Below are positions 17,100-25,148 of a stretch of 64,000 nucleotides of DNA, piece after piece; the first letter of the stretch is position 1; each line of letters begins with the position of its first letter. The notes under the pieces are model-generated. The model made no database searches and was not told the DNA's origin. It saw only the letters and a list, made by a program, of their open reading frames with translations. The stretch comes from a virus. The translations under genes and the position numbers were made by a program. The stretch lies in IMG/VR virus record IMGVR_UViG_3300010885_054390, positions 1 to 64,000 of that record; one strand, written 5' to 3'.

Positions 17100-18834
17100 C
17101 TTTGAAAGTTACTACGACGACCAACTCAGCATTGGGATACAAGGACAAGAAAAGTACTTAGAGCAAACTGATGTCTATATGGTGGCTATCGCCTCCGATG
17201 ACGTCAATTATTGCGGCCCAGTTGAGAAGGCTCCGTGGGAGAAGATTGATGGGCGCCTATGGTTAGCCCATAACTACAGCTTCGACGGTTGTGTGGTGGA
17301 GGTTCTCCGTAGAAAGGGAATTATCCGAAACAGTAAGGCGGGGGCACAGTTTTGTACCTCTAACTTAGCTGCCTACCTACAGTGTCCGAGAAGCTTGGCA
17401 GACGCCTCCCATTTCTTGCTCAACAGAAGCATATCTAAGGACCCTCGAAAGTTTATGAAGGGGAAGCATTGGAAGGATGTAGAGGAGGAAAAGAAAAAAG
17501 AGATTATCCAATACGCAGAGGCAGACGCGAAGACTTGCTTGGAGCTGTTTAATAAATACTCTGCGAAGATGCCTGCTCACGAAGTAGAGCTAGCGAACCA
17601 CACTACTGAGATGGGGTGGAAGGGCTTGGCCATCGATAAAGAAAAAGTAAAGCAAGGCATCGAGAAGTTGGAGTGGGCGATGATTAAGGCCGAAAGAGAA
17701 ATTCCTTGGGCCCAAGAAGATCTCCCCCCACTGAGTCTTGTTGAATTAGCGAAGTGGTGCCGAGATAAGGGCATTGAGCCGCCTGTCACTACCAATGAGG
17801 ACAGCCCCGAGTGCATTGAGTGGGAGGAGAAATACGGGGAGAAATATCCTGTGGTTGCAGCTATGCGAACCTACCGCAAGGCCAATACTATTCTTTCCAA
17901 GATTAAAATCCTCGAGACAAGAATGCGACCCGACGGAACCTTCCCCTACGGCCTTCGATATTGCGGAGCCTTCACGGGAAGATTTTCCGGAGACAGTCGC
18001 TTTAATATGCAGAATCTTCCGAGGGGAGAAATTCTCGGCGTAGATCTTCGTAGTTGCATTATTCCAAGGCCCGGAAAAATATTTGTCATTGCGGACTTCG
18101 CGCAGATTGAGCCGCGAGTACTTGCCTACATTGCAGGCAACGAAAAACTTCTTGAGGCGATGCGGGAGGGCTACGGAATCTATGAAGCCTTTGCCGCCGG
18201 CGCCTTAGGATGGCAGGGAAAACCCGGAACCTTTAAGAAAACTGATCCCGCTGGATATATGCTAGCGAAGGCATCCGTCTTGGGGCTGGGTTATGGCGCA
18301 GGGTGGAAGAAGTTCAAGCAAATTGCAGCGATGCAATATGGCTTAAAATTAAATGATGAAGAGGCGTCGAAAACGGTTGACAACTTCCGTACACGGAACA
18401 GACAGATAGTTAACCTATGGCAGAAACTCGAAGCTGGGCTAAAGAAATCGCACAAGACGGACTTCGAGGTGGAGCTTCCGAGCGGAAGGAGTCTGGTGTA
18501 TCGGGGGGTGGACGACTCCCTCCGGAATCCCTATGGGAGACCTGCTTGGGGCGCTTCTCAGGGGTATGCGAAGGAGAAAGTGACATTATGGGGTGGGAAG
18601 CTCTGCGAGAATGTTATCCAAGCTACAGCAAGGGACATCTTAGCGGAGTCAGTTCTACGCCTAGAAAAGAGTGGATTTCCAGTGGTATGCCATATACATG
18701 ACGAAGTCATCGTAGAATGCGACCCGGATACCAACATCGAAGACATCAAACAACTTTTATGTAAGGCGCCCGAATGGATGGAGGGTCTTCCCATCGACGT
18801 CGAGGCCGAGAAAGCGGAGTTCTATAAAAAATGA
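17065..18834 (+). CDS. Family A DNA polymerase with 3'-5' exonuclease
   Basis: 589 aa. Exonuclease motifs: Exo I AIDFESYYD (about residues 10-18), Exo II LAHNYSFD (68-75), Exo III YAEAD (about 150). Polymerase motifs: A VIADFAQIEPR (342-352), B with K and Y in LAKASVLGLGYGAG (about 401-414), C HDEVIVE (about 545-551). The start at 17065 has GAGG 9 bases upstream, while the frame begins earlier inside the preceding gene. It lacks a 5'-3' exonuclease domain, as usual for phage replicases. It ends in an ATGA overlap with the primase-helicase gene. Confidence 0.93.
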   Translation: MLPESLRPTAIDFESYYDDQLSIGIQGQEKYLEQTDVYMVAIASDDVNYCGPVEKAPWEKIDGRLWLAHNYSFDGCVVEVLRRKGIIRNSKAGAQFCTSNLAAYLQCPRSLADASHFLLNRSISKDPRKFMKGKHWKDVEEEKKKEIIQYAEADAKTCLELFNKYSAKMPAHEVELANHTTEMGWKGLAIDKEKVKQGIEKLEWAMIKAEREIPWAQEDLPPLSLVELAKWCRDKGIEPPVTTNEDSPECIEWEEKYGEKYPVVAAMRTYRKANTILSKIKILETRMRPDGTFPYGLRYCGAFTGRFSGDSRFNMQNLPRGEILGVDLRSCIIPRPGKIFVIADFAQIEPRVLAYIAGNEKLLEAMREGYGIYEAFAAGALGWQGKPGTFKKTDPAGYMLAKASVLGLGYGAGWKKFKQIAAMQYGLKLNDEEASKTVDNFRTRNRQIVNLWQKLEAGLKKSHKTDFEVELPSGRSLVYRGVDDSLRNPYGRPAWGASQGYAKEKVTLWGGKLCENVIQATARDILAESVLRLEKSGFPVVCHIHDEVIVECDPDTNIEDIKQLLCKAPEWMEGLPIDVEAEKAEFYKK

Positions 18835-20999
18835 AATCGACAACGTTATTCAAGCTACCGTCCCTTTTGGGACATGAAGTAAGTCCATGCGTGCCTTGGG
18901 AGGAGAAACACCCATCTTGGAAGACGCCGAAGAACAAGCAGGAGGCGGATGCAGCCGCTAGCGACCCTCACTATGACGGATGTTATATTTCCGCCTACGA
19001 GGGTCTAACGCCGGGTCTTCGGGTAACCGCCACTAACAAGCCTTTTAAGATGCACGGCATTATCGCCGACTTCGATTGCTTAGTTAGACCGGAGGATATG
19101 GAGGAAACCTTTAAGAATATGCGGGATGAGAACCGCCCAACGGCCTACCATAACACTATGTCGGGGGGTGTGCGGGCTATTTGGATGTTTGAGACCCCCA
19201 TTCCAATCTATGGAGAGGCTCACGATACAGTTGTTAGTCATTTGTTAGATGTCCTTCATATCAAGAAGCTTTTCCCGAGGCTTGACCCTTGTGTGAAGCA
19301 GGCCAATCAGTATTACATTTGGAGCCCACACAATCTAACAGTTACTAAGAACTTATTGGCCTCGGAGCGGTTAAACGCCATTGTCTTCGACGCCTTGGAT
19401 CGTAAGAAGAACTTTAAGGGCAACGGAGATGTGGAAATACCCCTCGAGGAGGTTAAGAAGAGGGTGGAGGAGCTTTATCCGGGTGGATGGACTGGCTCCT
19501 TCGAGCCGAAGAGCCGTGGTAATCCTTTCTGGAACCCCAGCCGTAATTCCCCACGGGCAGCGATGGTTACGCCGACGGGAATGGTGGCCTTTGGTGAGGA
19601 GAAAGGTTTCTTCACTTGGGGAGAACTCCTTGGAAGAGATTGGGTAGAGGGCTTTGAGCAGGCGAGATTTGGTAGGCCTTCCTCCGAGTGGTTCTTCAAC
19701 ACCGATAGGTATTGGAAAAAAGATAACCACGGAGCTTGGAGATCCTATGCGAAGGAAGACGCCAGATTGGAAATCCAACACCGCTATAGGCTCTCGAAGC
19801 GACCACGCAATCCCGACGACCTAAGTGAAGTTGACCGCGCCTTGGTCCACATCCGAGAGGTGAACACCGTCGAGGGAGTTATTCCGCTCCCCTTCCATCC
19901 AGAAGATGTAGTTTACTTGGAGGACATCGGGAAGGTCATTAACACCTCGAAGGTTCGTCCGATGGAGCACGCAGAAAAGGCCGGAGAGTGGGGGGAACAC
20001 TTTCCATTCCTAGCCAAGTTCTTTACGGGCTTCTTCGAGGACGAAGACTCCGTCGACCCTCTCCCGTATTTTCTTGCTTGGATTAAGCGCTTTTACGTAG
20101 GTGGCCTACATAAGAAGCCGAATCAGGGTCAGGCAATCTTTTTGGCCGGAGGCGTAGGTACGGGCAAGACTCTATTGGGTCAGGTTATCCTTGGGTACAT
20201 TATTGGGGGCTTTAGTGATGCCTCTGCGTATCTTTGCGGTTCTACAAGCTGGAACGGGCATTTGCTTCGCGTTCCATTGTGGAGCGTCGACGATACAATG
20301 GCAGCCGTAAGCTACGACAAGCACGCGGCCTTCAGTAATATGATTAAGCGAGGAGTAGCCAACGTCACGCACGTCTACGAGGAGAAATATGCTCCCACGG
20401 TTAAGATGACTTGGAAGGGTAGGATTGTCGTGACGATGAACGATGATGCCGAGAGCATTAACGCCATCCCGCTTCCAGACGGGAGCATCCTCGACAAGAT
20501 TATGTTGTTCAAGGTCGCTCACCGTAGATTTCCCTTCCCGAAGGGAGATGTGCTGGAATACACCATTAAACAAGAGCTGCCACATTTGCTAGCGTGGCTT
20601 ATGAAGTGGGAAATACCAGAGGAAGTAATTTCAAAGGATGAGCGCTTCGGGGTGCGGAGCTACCATCATCCAACCCTTCTTGCGGGAGCCAAAGTGCAGA
20701 CCCGTGGAAATATGATGTCGGAGCTCATCGACCTTTGGGTAGAGACCAAGAGGGAGAAAGAGGAATCTGTTTGGGACGGGACGGCTACCGACCTGTTCCT
20801 AGATATGTCAGTGAATGACAGGCTTACCTCTGTTATCCGAAGCTATATCCCTTCTGCGGACGCCCTTGGGAGGCGTATGTCGATCCTATTGAACATTCGA
20901 GAGGACATCAAGAGAGCCATAACCAAGGGTAGGGCAAAGTACTTTATAACCATCCCAGCCTTGGATAAGCCAAAGGAAGGGGTTAAACTGAAGCTATGA
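18831..20999 (+). CDS. Primase-helicase (PrimPol-like plus SF3/D5 ATPase)
   Basis: 722 aa. The N-terminal half has IIADFDC (about residues 77-83), the DxD metal site expected of an archaeo-eukaryotic primase-like domain. The C-terminal half has Walker A GGVGTGKT (about 440-448), Walker B-like LWSVDD (483-488) and a sensor-type VVTMNDD (about 533), typical of superfamily 3/D5 replicative helicases. It should prime and unwind DNA at the fork with the polymerase. The primase assignment is less certain than the helicase. The start overlaps the polymerase stop. Confidence 0.85.
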   Translation: MKSTTLFKLPSLLGHEVSPCVPWEEKHPSWKTPKNKQEADAAASDPHYDGCYISAYEGLTPGLRVTATNKPFKMHGIIADFDCLVRPEDMEETFKNMRDENRPTAYHNTMSGGVRAIWMFETPIPIYGEAHDTVVSHLLDVLHIKKLFPRLDPCVKQANQYYIWSPHNLTVTKNLLASERLNAIVFDALDRKKNFKGNGDVEIPLEEVKKRVEELYPGGWTGSFEPKSRGNPFWNPSRNSPRAAMVTPTGMVAFGEEKGFFTWGELLGRDWVEGFEQARFGRPSSEWFFNTDRYWKKDNHGAWRSYAKEDARLEIQHRYRLSKRPRNPDDLSEVDRALVHIREVNTVEGVIPLPFHPEDVVYLEDIGKVINTSKVRPMEHAEKAGEWGEHFPFLAKFFTGFFEDEDSVDPLPYFLAWIKRFYVGGLHKKPNQGQAIFLAGGVGTGKTLLGQVILGYIIGGFSDASAYLCGSTSWNGHLLRVPLWSVDDTMAAVSYDKHAAFSNMIKRGVANVTHVYEEKYAPTVKMTWKGRIVVTMNDDAESINAIPLPDGSILDKIMLFKVAHRRFPFPKGDVLEYTIKQELPHLLAWLMKWEIPEEVISKDERFGVRSYHHPTLLAGAKVQTRGNMMSELIDLWVETKREKEESVWDGTATDLFLDMSVNDRLTSVIRSYIPSADALGRRMSILLNIREDIKRAITKGRAKYFITIPALDKPKEGVKLKL

Positions 21000-21196
21000 T
21001 CTCTAATATGGAGGTAATTGCGTCGATTGCACTAACATTGCTGTATTGGGTATTTATGTACATATTATTGCCAGTTGTGTGCGTTACCCTTGCAATTTTA
21101 CTGCTAATAGTAAGTATTGCCTTTGCTTTAGTGGTTAAGAATAGGTACAAAGGGCCAAACTGGTTCCTGCGGAAACCAAGGCGCCCATTCCCATAA
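20996..21196 (+). CDS. Small two-helix membrane protein
   Basis: 66 aa with two hydrophobic segments (about residues 7-25 and 28-47) and a basic tail (RYKGPNWFLRKPRRPFP). Positive-inside topology puts the C-terminus in the cytoplasm. No family was recognised; small membrane proteins at this size may be holins or host-membrane modifiers. The start overlaps the primase-helicase stop (ATGA), and tRNA-Tyr begins one base after its stop. Confidence 0.65.
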   Translation: MISNMEVIASIALTLLYWVFMYILLPVVCVTLAILLLIVSIAFALVVKNRYKGPNWFLRKPRRPFP

Positions 21197-21197
21197 C

Positions 21198-21280
21198 GGG
21201 CAGATACCGAAGCGGTTAAACGGGGAAGACTGTAAATCTTCTGGCTTACGCCTTCAGTGGTTCGAATCCACTTCTGCCCA
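21198..21280 (+). tRNA. tRNA-Tyr (GTA)
   Basis: The acceptor stem GGGCAGA pairs with TCTGCCC, discriminator A. The anticodon arm GAAGA/TCTTC encloses CTGTAAA, giving anticodon GTA. A long variable arm, as expected of bacterial tRNA-Tyr, is followed by the T-arm GTGG-TTCGAAT-CCAC. No CCA is encoded. The D-arm contains GGTTAAAC. It probably supplements host decoding of UAC/UAU. Confidence 0.92.
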
Positions 21281-21290
21281 ATCCTTTAAA

Positions 21291-21305
21291 CACCCCTTTG
21301 GGGTG
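21291..21305 (+). terminator. Hairpin after tRNA-Tyr
   Basis: CACCCC-TTT-GGGGTG, a perfect 6-bp stem with a 3-nt loop, followed by GTCTTGT. The weak T-tract makes it a modest intrinsic terminator or tRNA 3'-processing signal ending the replication transcript. Confidence 0.5.
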
Positions 21306-21316
21306 GTCTTGTACCC

Positions 21317-21505
21317 CGGGGGTGGACTTAAATAGGCTTGGTTTTTGATTTGTAAGTCGTTGATGGCCAGAGCCGGGGTGGACTTAAATATACTTACTTA
21401 ACTTCAAAAAGAGTTTATTATAGTATGTATATGTGTTTTGCTCAGAGCCACGGCCCCTCCTGCCGGAAAGTCTTTGGGGGTACTTACTAAGTCCGAAGTC
21501 CACCC
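21317..21505. repeat. Repeat cluster GGGGTGGACTTAAATA
   Basis: Direct copies at 21317-21334 and 21373-21390 share GGGGTGGACTTAAATA. A 10-bp inverted partial copy (AAGTCCACCC) is at 21496-21505. TACTTACT also occurs twice (near 21391 and 21481). The cluster fills the 270-bp gap between tRNA-Tyr and the next gene, which has no recognisable ribosome site. It could be an operator array or a recombination footprint; no function is shown. Confidence 0.55.
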
Positions 21506-21550
21506 TAAGTTTTTCTTTGCATTTTGCAACGAAACCTGTACAACTTGCAA

Positions 21551-21955
21551 ATGGACAACGAACAACCACCAAAAGACATCGCTAAGAACGGCGTTCTACT
21601 ATTAACTTCTTTTGTTGCAGCTCAGAATCAATTCCGTATTTACCATTGGCAGACTAGATCTTTCTCGCAGCACGAAGCCTTCGGGAAAACCTATGAATCC
21701 CTTTCCGAGCACGTAGACGAGTTTATAGAAGTATTTATGGGCAAGTACGGCAGGATTATTGCCGATACGGCTTTTAATTTTACTCTTCAAAATTATTCAG
21801 AGGCTGCATTGGTTTACGCTGACAGATTTGAAGAATTTCTTGTTGATATGGTTCCAGCTATGTTGGACCCCACTGACGACACAGACCTATTAAATATTCG
21901 AGACGAGATTCTTGCAGCGGTAAACAAGCTTCAATATCTCCTGACCCTCAGTTAA
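21551..21955 (+). CDS. DUF5856 ferritin-like/Dps-like protein
   Basis: 134 aa from the ATG at 21551 (an in-frame TTG at 21524 would add 9 residues). The pattern QFRIYHWQTRSFSQHEAFG followed by YESLSEHVDEFIEVFMGK matches the H/W, H, Y..L....D...E spacing of DUF5856, a four-helix ferritin-like family of large phages related to Dps. Possible roles are metal binding or DNA protection; not demonstrated. It opens a cluster of small genes downstream of the repeat region. Confidence 0.65.
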   Translation: MDNEQPPKDIAKNGVLLLTSFVAAQNQFRIYHWQTRSFSQHEAFGKTYESLSEHVDEFIEVFMGKYGRIIADTAFNFTLQNYSEAALVYADRFEEFLVDMVPAMLDPTDDTDLLNIRDEILAAVNKLQYLLTLS

Positions 21956-21963
21956 ACGTTTTA

Positions 21964-22188
21964 ATGACGTTTCTACCCATTGAGAGGTGGGTGCAAACAC
22001 CCTTAGGTCAGGCTCTATGGATTGCCGTTATTGACTACGGCCTAAGCCACAATCCCGTATACCTTGTAGAAATTTGCTCGACCGGAGAGCATCGCTGTAT
22101 AGATATGAGAGAGATCCGAGGAATGGAAAATCAAACCTATGATATGCCAAGGCCCAAGCAACCCGAAGCACGAGACCCGATGATATGA
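21964..22188 (+). CDS. Hypothetical protein, 74 aa
   Basis: Begins MTFLPIERWVQTPLGQALWI and is predicted to be a small alpha/beta protein without membrane segments. Its stop overlaps the next start. No family was recognised. Confidence 0.55.
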   Translation: MTFLPIERWVQTPLGQALWIAVIDYGLSHNPVYLVEICSTGEHRCIDMREIRGMENQTYDMPRPKQPEARDPMI

Positions 22189-22457
22189 AAACTCTATCTC
22201 GAAGCGCGAAACGCGAAGCAATAGCCGAGCTTAACGAAGACGCTATGTTTGCAGACGATCACGACAACGCTCTTATTGGTTTCATGGAACACTTTTCAGT
22301 TGGGCCAGTTGCAACGTACGACAAAGCAATTGTCCTTAAGAACCTTTGCGAACGAGACGGGATGAGCGAAGAAGATGCGGAGGAGTGGTTTTACTACAAC
22401 ATCCTTGGCTCGTATGTTGGCAGCGGAACCCCGGCCTTTTTGACTTTTTTGAAATGA
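22185..22457 (+). CDS. Conserved phage hypothetical protein, 90 aa
   Basis: Acidic and helical; DDHDNALIGFMEHFSVGP (about residues 23-40) and MSEEDAEEWFYYNILGSYVG (about 64-83) resemble uncharacterised proteins common in environmental phages. No function assigned. Coupled to both neighbours by ATGA overlaps. Confidence 0.6.
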   Translation: MKTLSRSAKREAIAELNEDAMFADDHDNALIGFMEHFSVGPVATYDKAIVLKNLCERDGMSEEDAEEWFYYNILGSYVGSGTPAFLTFLK

Positions 22458-22636
22458 TCTTTGAAGATGAAGATTCCATTCGGATTCTATCTACGGGCGA
22501 AATTATACCCGTCGGCAAATGGATTGGCCGCTATGAGCCGGACGATGATTATATTGTTTACTACACTTCCTCAAACGGTTTAATGTTTGGGACCCAATCG
22601 TCGGACATTGAAATAATAAAACGCAAAGGATCTTGA
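22454..22636 (+). CDS. Hypothetical protein, 60 aa
   Basis: Starts at the ATG (22454) overlapping the previous stop. Beta-rich and acidic (MIFEDEDSIRILSTGEIIPV). No family recognised. The frame extends upstream within the previous gene, but the ATGA overlap favours this start. Confidence 0.55.
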   Translation: MIFEDEDSIRILSTGEIIPVGKWIGRYEPDDDYIVYYTSSNGLMFGTQSSDIEIIKRKGS

Positions 22637-22639
22637 CCC

Positions 22640-22927
22640 ATGAGCGATACAATCAATAATTCAAATAAGCACTGGCCTCAAACTGAAATGAAGAAAGATT
22701 TCTCGTTGGAGCGAGAGTTGGATAAACTTCATAAGTTTTACGGCAAAATCGTGGAGCACTGCGAAATGTACCATAAAGAAGTTAAAAGCCTTACCGCACG
22801 CCTAGACGAAAGTTGGTCTATGGTTAAATCCAGTAACGACACCATTCTTAAACTTCAGGAAGAAGTAAAAGCCCTACAAGCGAAGATGGACGCACACTCA
22901 AATGATTTCAAAAGCCTCCCCCAGTAA
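22640..22927 (+). CDS. Coiled-coil protein, 95 aa
   Basis: Preceded by AAAGGA. Residues 20-90 form a likely coiled coil (SLERELDKLHKFYGK; EEVKALQAKMD). It overlaps the next gene by 26 bases. No enzymatic motif; probably a binding or oligomerisation protein. Confidence 0.55.
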   Translation: MSDTINNSNKHWPQTEMKKDFSLERELDKLHKFYGKIVEHCEMYHKEVKSLTARLDESWSMVKSSNDTILKLQEEVKALQAKMDAHSNDFKSLPQ

Positions 22928-23174
22928 AGAGTTTCTTTTTAAGATCCGGAATACCCGGAAGATAGACATGGTCGAGCTGGACATCGACTGCGCCCCCCAT
23001 GTTATTGACGGGCTTGTGGCCTACGGTATGAATTTAATTAAAGATGACAAAGAAGCCCTTTTCAACTACGCCTTTAACGCGGCCCTCAAAGAATACCTCA
23101 AAGACAAAAAAGCCAGTGGGCCGGCTCGAAAAAGCCTTACAAAAAAAGATTCGAAGCGGCGAAAAAGCTCTTGA
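22902..23174 (+). CDS. Hypothetical basic protein, 90 aa
   Basis: A mixed alpha/beta N-terminal region (VELDIDCAPHVIDGLVAYGM) is followed by a strongly basic Lys/Arg/Ser tail (KKDSKRRKSS), which could bind nucleic acid. No family recognised. Confidence 0.5.
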   Translation: MISKASPSKEFLFKIRNTRKIDMVELDIDCAPHVIDGLVAYGMNLIKDDKEALFNYAFNAALKEYLKDKKASGPARKSLTKKDSKRRKSS

Positions 23175-23380
23175 TAAGTATTTGGCGATCCGTACCAAGC
23201 GGCTTGGTAAGTAAGCTTCTGCTTCTACCTTCTTTAGCTTTCTACCTTCTCGGCGATCTAGTTAGCCGAACCCTTCTCCGTATTGGCTTTGGTTACCGGC
23301 TGTACAGCACTCTTATGGAGTGGTCGCTGGTCTTAGACAGAGAAGACCGAATCTGGAAACCCGTAGATACTGTAAAATAG
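23171..23380 (+). CDS. Small membrane protein, 69 aa
   Basis: TTG start overlapping the previous stop (TTGA). One hydrophobic stretch near residues 11-36 (VSKLLLLPSLAFYLLGDLVS), then a soluble tail ending DREDRIWKPVDTVK. Its character resembles the TTG-started membrane protein at 40717. Function unknown; last gene before a strand switch. Confidence 0.5.
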   Translation: MISIWRSVPSGLVSKLLLLPSLAFYLLGDLVSRTLLRIGFGYRLYSTLMEWSLVLDREDRIWKPVDTVK

Positions 23381-23697
23381 TCGAGGGGTGTTAAGGATAG
23401 AAGCGTGGGCTGTCTCCCTTTCGGGGTTCCCAATTTTCGTCCGGAGTTTTCCTCCGACTCTAATCCCCTCATTATATATACGCCGTTTCCGGGGGCCAAA
23501 ATCAACCAAAAATAATTTTTTTTTTTTGTAAGAGAGTCAATAATTAGCGAACGCGGGGCGGGGGTGGGGGCGGGAGGGGGCGTGTCTGAAGTCTGACGCC
23601 TGCGTCTGAAGACAGGGGTGCCCCCGTCATCCGATAAGTCGCACAATAGACAGTGTATCAACTACGTTGATATCTGTCTAACAATCAACGCAGTTGT
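23381..23697. other. Convergent intergenic region with terminator-like hairpins
   Basis: 317 bp between convergent genes, with no gene. It contains CGGAG/CTCCG (23442-23456), a run of 12 T (23516-23527), a G-rich stretch (about 23556-23580), repeated GTCTGAAG (near 23583 and 23602), and an imperfect 34-bp hairpin with arms TAGACAGTGTATCAAC and GTTGATATCTGTCTA (23647-23680). The last lies just past the TerS-like stop and probably ends that transcript; the T-run may serve the plus strand. Confidence 0.5.
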
Positions 23698-24258
23698 TTA
23701 ACTGCCTTCGGCAGGCTTAACCGACGTTTCGATTGCTATCGAATCCCGAATCTGATTCGGATTCGACTTCAAATTGGGATTCGAAGCGAGGAAAGCGACA
23801 TTGATAATCGGACGATTATCACCTTTAACTTGCTGTGCTTCAATACCATAGACTGACTTCGCCACACTATGAACCTTGTTCATAGCGTTAAAAGTAGTGT
23901 CGACCTCTGAAACTGATACCATTGAACTCTGTTCAATAGCAACGAGGCCTCGGTCAACCTGTTTCTGCACCCTTTCAAGGTATCGTTTCTGTAAATTAGT
24001 AACATTGTCTTCGACAATCGACTGCTGTATTGCAATGGCTCTATTGGCTGTTTGCTCTAGTATTGCATCTCTCTCCTCGAACCATTTACCTCTTGATACC
24101 CAAGAGTTAATGGTTCCCAACTTGAGACCATACTTCTCTGCCAACTGATTGTTAGTGAGTCTAGTGGTCATGTAAGCAATCTTGACCTGCTCTTTAACGT
24201 TCTTCCCAACTCTATAACGTTTCCCGTTATTAGAGTTGCTCTGCTCTGTTAAGCTCAT
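23698..24258 (-). CDS. terS: Terminase small subunit-like protein
   Basis: 186 aa from the ATG at 24258. An N-terminal helix-turn-helix (MTTRLTNNQLAEKYGLKLG, followed by INSWVSRGKWFEERD; about residues 28-58) matches the DNA-binding domain of phage small terminases that recognise the packaging start site. A helical oligomerisation-like middle follows (QQSIVEDNVTNLQKRYLERV) and a low-complexity tail. Small terminases are usually next to terL, but here the gene stands alone about 11 kb away on the minus strand, flanked by hairpin-rich DNA. A transcriptional regulator with the same HTH is the alternative. Confidence 0.65.
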   Translation of the reverse strand: MSLTEQSNSNNGKRYRVGKNVKEQVKIAYMTTRLTNNQLAEKYGLKLGTINSWVSRGKWFEERDAILEQTANRAIAIQQSIVEDNVTNLQKRYLERVQKQVDRGLVAIEQSSMVSVSEVDTTFNAMNKVHSVAKSVYGIEAQQVKGDNRPIINVAFLASNPNLKSNPNQIRDSIAIETSVKPAEGS

Positions 24259-24327
24259 CTTCAATCTATGCTACAAAGAGTTAGAACAATAGCAATACCG
24301 AAGCACGTTGAATCTTACGCGAGCCTT

Positions 24328-24360
24328 TTAATAGTGTATTGCATTGCAATACTCTATTAA
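24328..24360. repeat. 33-bp near-perfect palindrome
   Basis: Arms of 16 bp around a single central base (24344), with one mismatch; the core is GTATTGCATTGCAATAC. It lies about 70 bp upstream of the TerS-like ATG. Its length and symmetry suit an operator for a dimeric repressor or a packaging or replication signal. Confidence 0.6.
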
Positions 24361-24406
24361 CCCTTGTCAACGAAGCACTTTCCTCTGTAGCAATTACCCC
24401 GTTTAT

Positions 24407-24430
24407 ATATGACTATTCAGATAGTCATAT
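24407..24430. repeat. Inverted repeat ATATGACTAT/ATAGTCATAT
   Basis: Perfect 10-bp arms with a 4-nt loop (TCAG). AT-rich hairpin or protein-binding site, 46 bp from the 33-bp palindrome. Confidence 0.55.
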
Positions 24431-24461
24431 TTAAACGACTCTGAAAAGCGACGCCGTTTAC

Positions 24462-24484
24462 CCTTGGATCCTTTAGATCCAAGG
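24462..24484. repeat. Inverted repeat CCTTGGATC/GATCCAAGG
   Basis: Perfect 9-bp arms with a 5-nt loop (CTTTA). No T-tract follows on either strand, so terminator function is unlikely alone; a structural or binding site is more plausible. Confidence 0.5.
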
Positions 24485-24545
24485 ATAAACGAACAGAATC
24501 CTACAGAGAGGCGAACCTATGTCTGCACCAGCTTGCAAGCACCTA

Positions 24546-24563
24546 GTACGCAAAAAAGCGTAC
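24546..24563. repeat. Inverted repeat GTACGC-A6-GCGTAC
   Basis: Perfect 6-bp arms with an A6 loop, followed by another GCGTAC 12 bp on. Part of the hairpin-rich gap 24259-24696, which has no gene other than the 31-bp element at its right end. Confidence 0.45.
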
Positions 24564-24599
24564 GTCATAGCGTACACATAACGCGACTTCTCACCTTCG

Positions 24600-24630
24600 G
24601 TGTCACCGCCGTTTAACCGACCTCAACCTA
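24600..24630 (+). promoter_or_regulatory. 31-bp bipartite element, copy 1
   Basis: GTGTCACCG, 13 bases including GTTTAACC, then CTCAACCTA. A small CACC-TTC-GGTG hairpin abuts it upstream. It lies 66 bp before the 32-aa gene at 24697. Fixed 31-bp length is shared with copies 2-6. Probable phage-specific promoter. Confidence 0.6.
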
Positions 24631-24696
24631 TTTAGCGACATCGAAACTTGCCGTTGGCGAGATCGGCGTCGAACCCAAAAAAGGAAAATCAATAAC

Positions 24697-24795
24697 ATGA
24701 CAACATACGAACAAGCCTACACGGAACTCTGCGAACTCTTCGGAGTCGACAGCGACGAAACCCTTGCCATCAACCCCCCGTACCTAGTGGACTAG
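24697..24795 (+). CDS. Small protein, 32 aa
   Basis: Acidic peptide beginning MTTYEQAYTELCELFGVDSD, preceded by AAGGA about 12 bases upstream. First gene of the rightward accessory region, so possibly strongly expressed. No family recognised. Confidence 0.5.
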   Translation: MTTYEQAYTELCELFGVDSDETLAINPPYLVD

Positions 24796-24820
24796 TCCAC
24801 TACACAAGGAGACCACCACG

Positions 24821-25129
24821 ATGAACCTACCCACCTACAGCGAAGCCGTAGCCACGGAGATCAGCACGCTCCGTAAGCGTTTGGAAGTGCTCGAGCAAAC
24901 CCTTTGCCTCCCTCCGAGGAAAGCCAAAAGCTCCCTCCCAAGCTGGCTGAATGACAAAGACCTCCGCTCCCACGAACAGAGGAGAGCCGAGTCCGTTCAC
25001 TCTGCGACGAAGCTCCGCATAGAGTCTGCCTACGTTGCCATCCTCGAAGGACGCTCGGCGTCACTCAAGGATTGTGCAAGGGAGCATCGAGTGAGTCGCT
25101 CAACCCTAAAAACTGCCTTCAAAAGCTGA
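24821..25129 (+). CDS. Small coiled-coil/HTH protein
   Basis: 102 aa, good AAGGAG site. An N-terminal coiled coil (AVATEISTLRKRLEVLEQTL) is followed by a C-terminal helix-turn-helix of resolvase/Psq type (SLKDCAREHRVSRSTLKTAF, about residues 81-100). A DNA-binding regulator is plausible; targets unknown. Confidence 0.6.
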   Translation: MNLPTYSEAVATEISTLRKRLEVLEQTLCLPPRKAKSSLPSWLNDKDLRSHEQRRAESVHSATKLRIESAYVAILEGRSASLKDCAREHRVSRSTLKTAFKS

Positions 25130-25148
25130 ACCAAAGGAGAACATACAC

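Noticed and set aside
23516-23527. Perfect intrinsic terminator at the 12-T run
   Set aside because: No GC-rich stem directly precedes the T-run on the plus strand; it is kept only as part of the convergent intergenic region.
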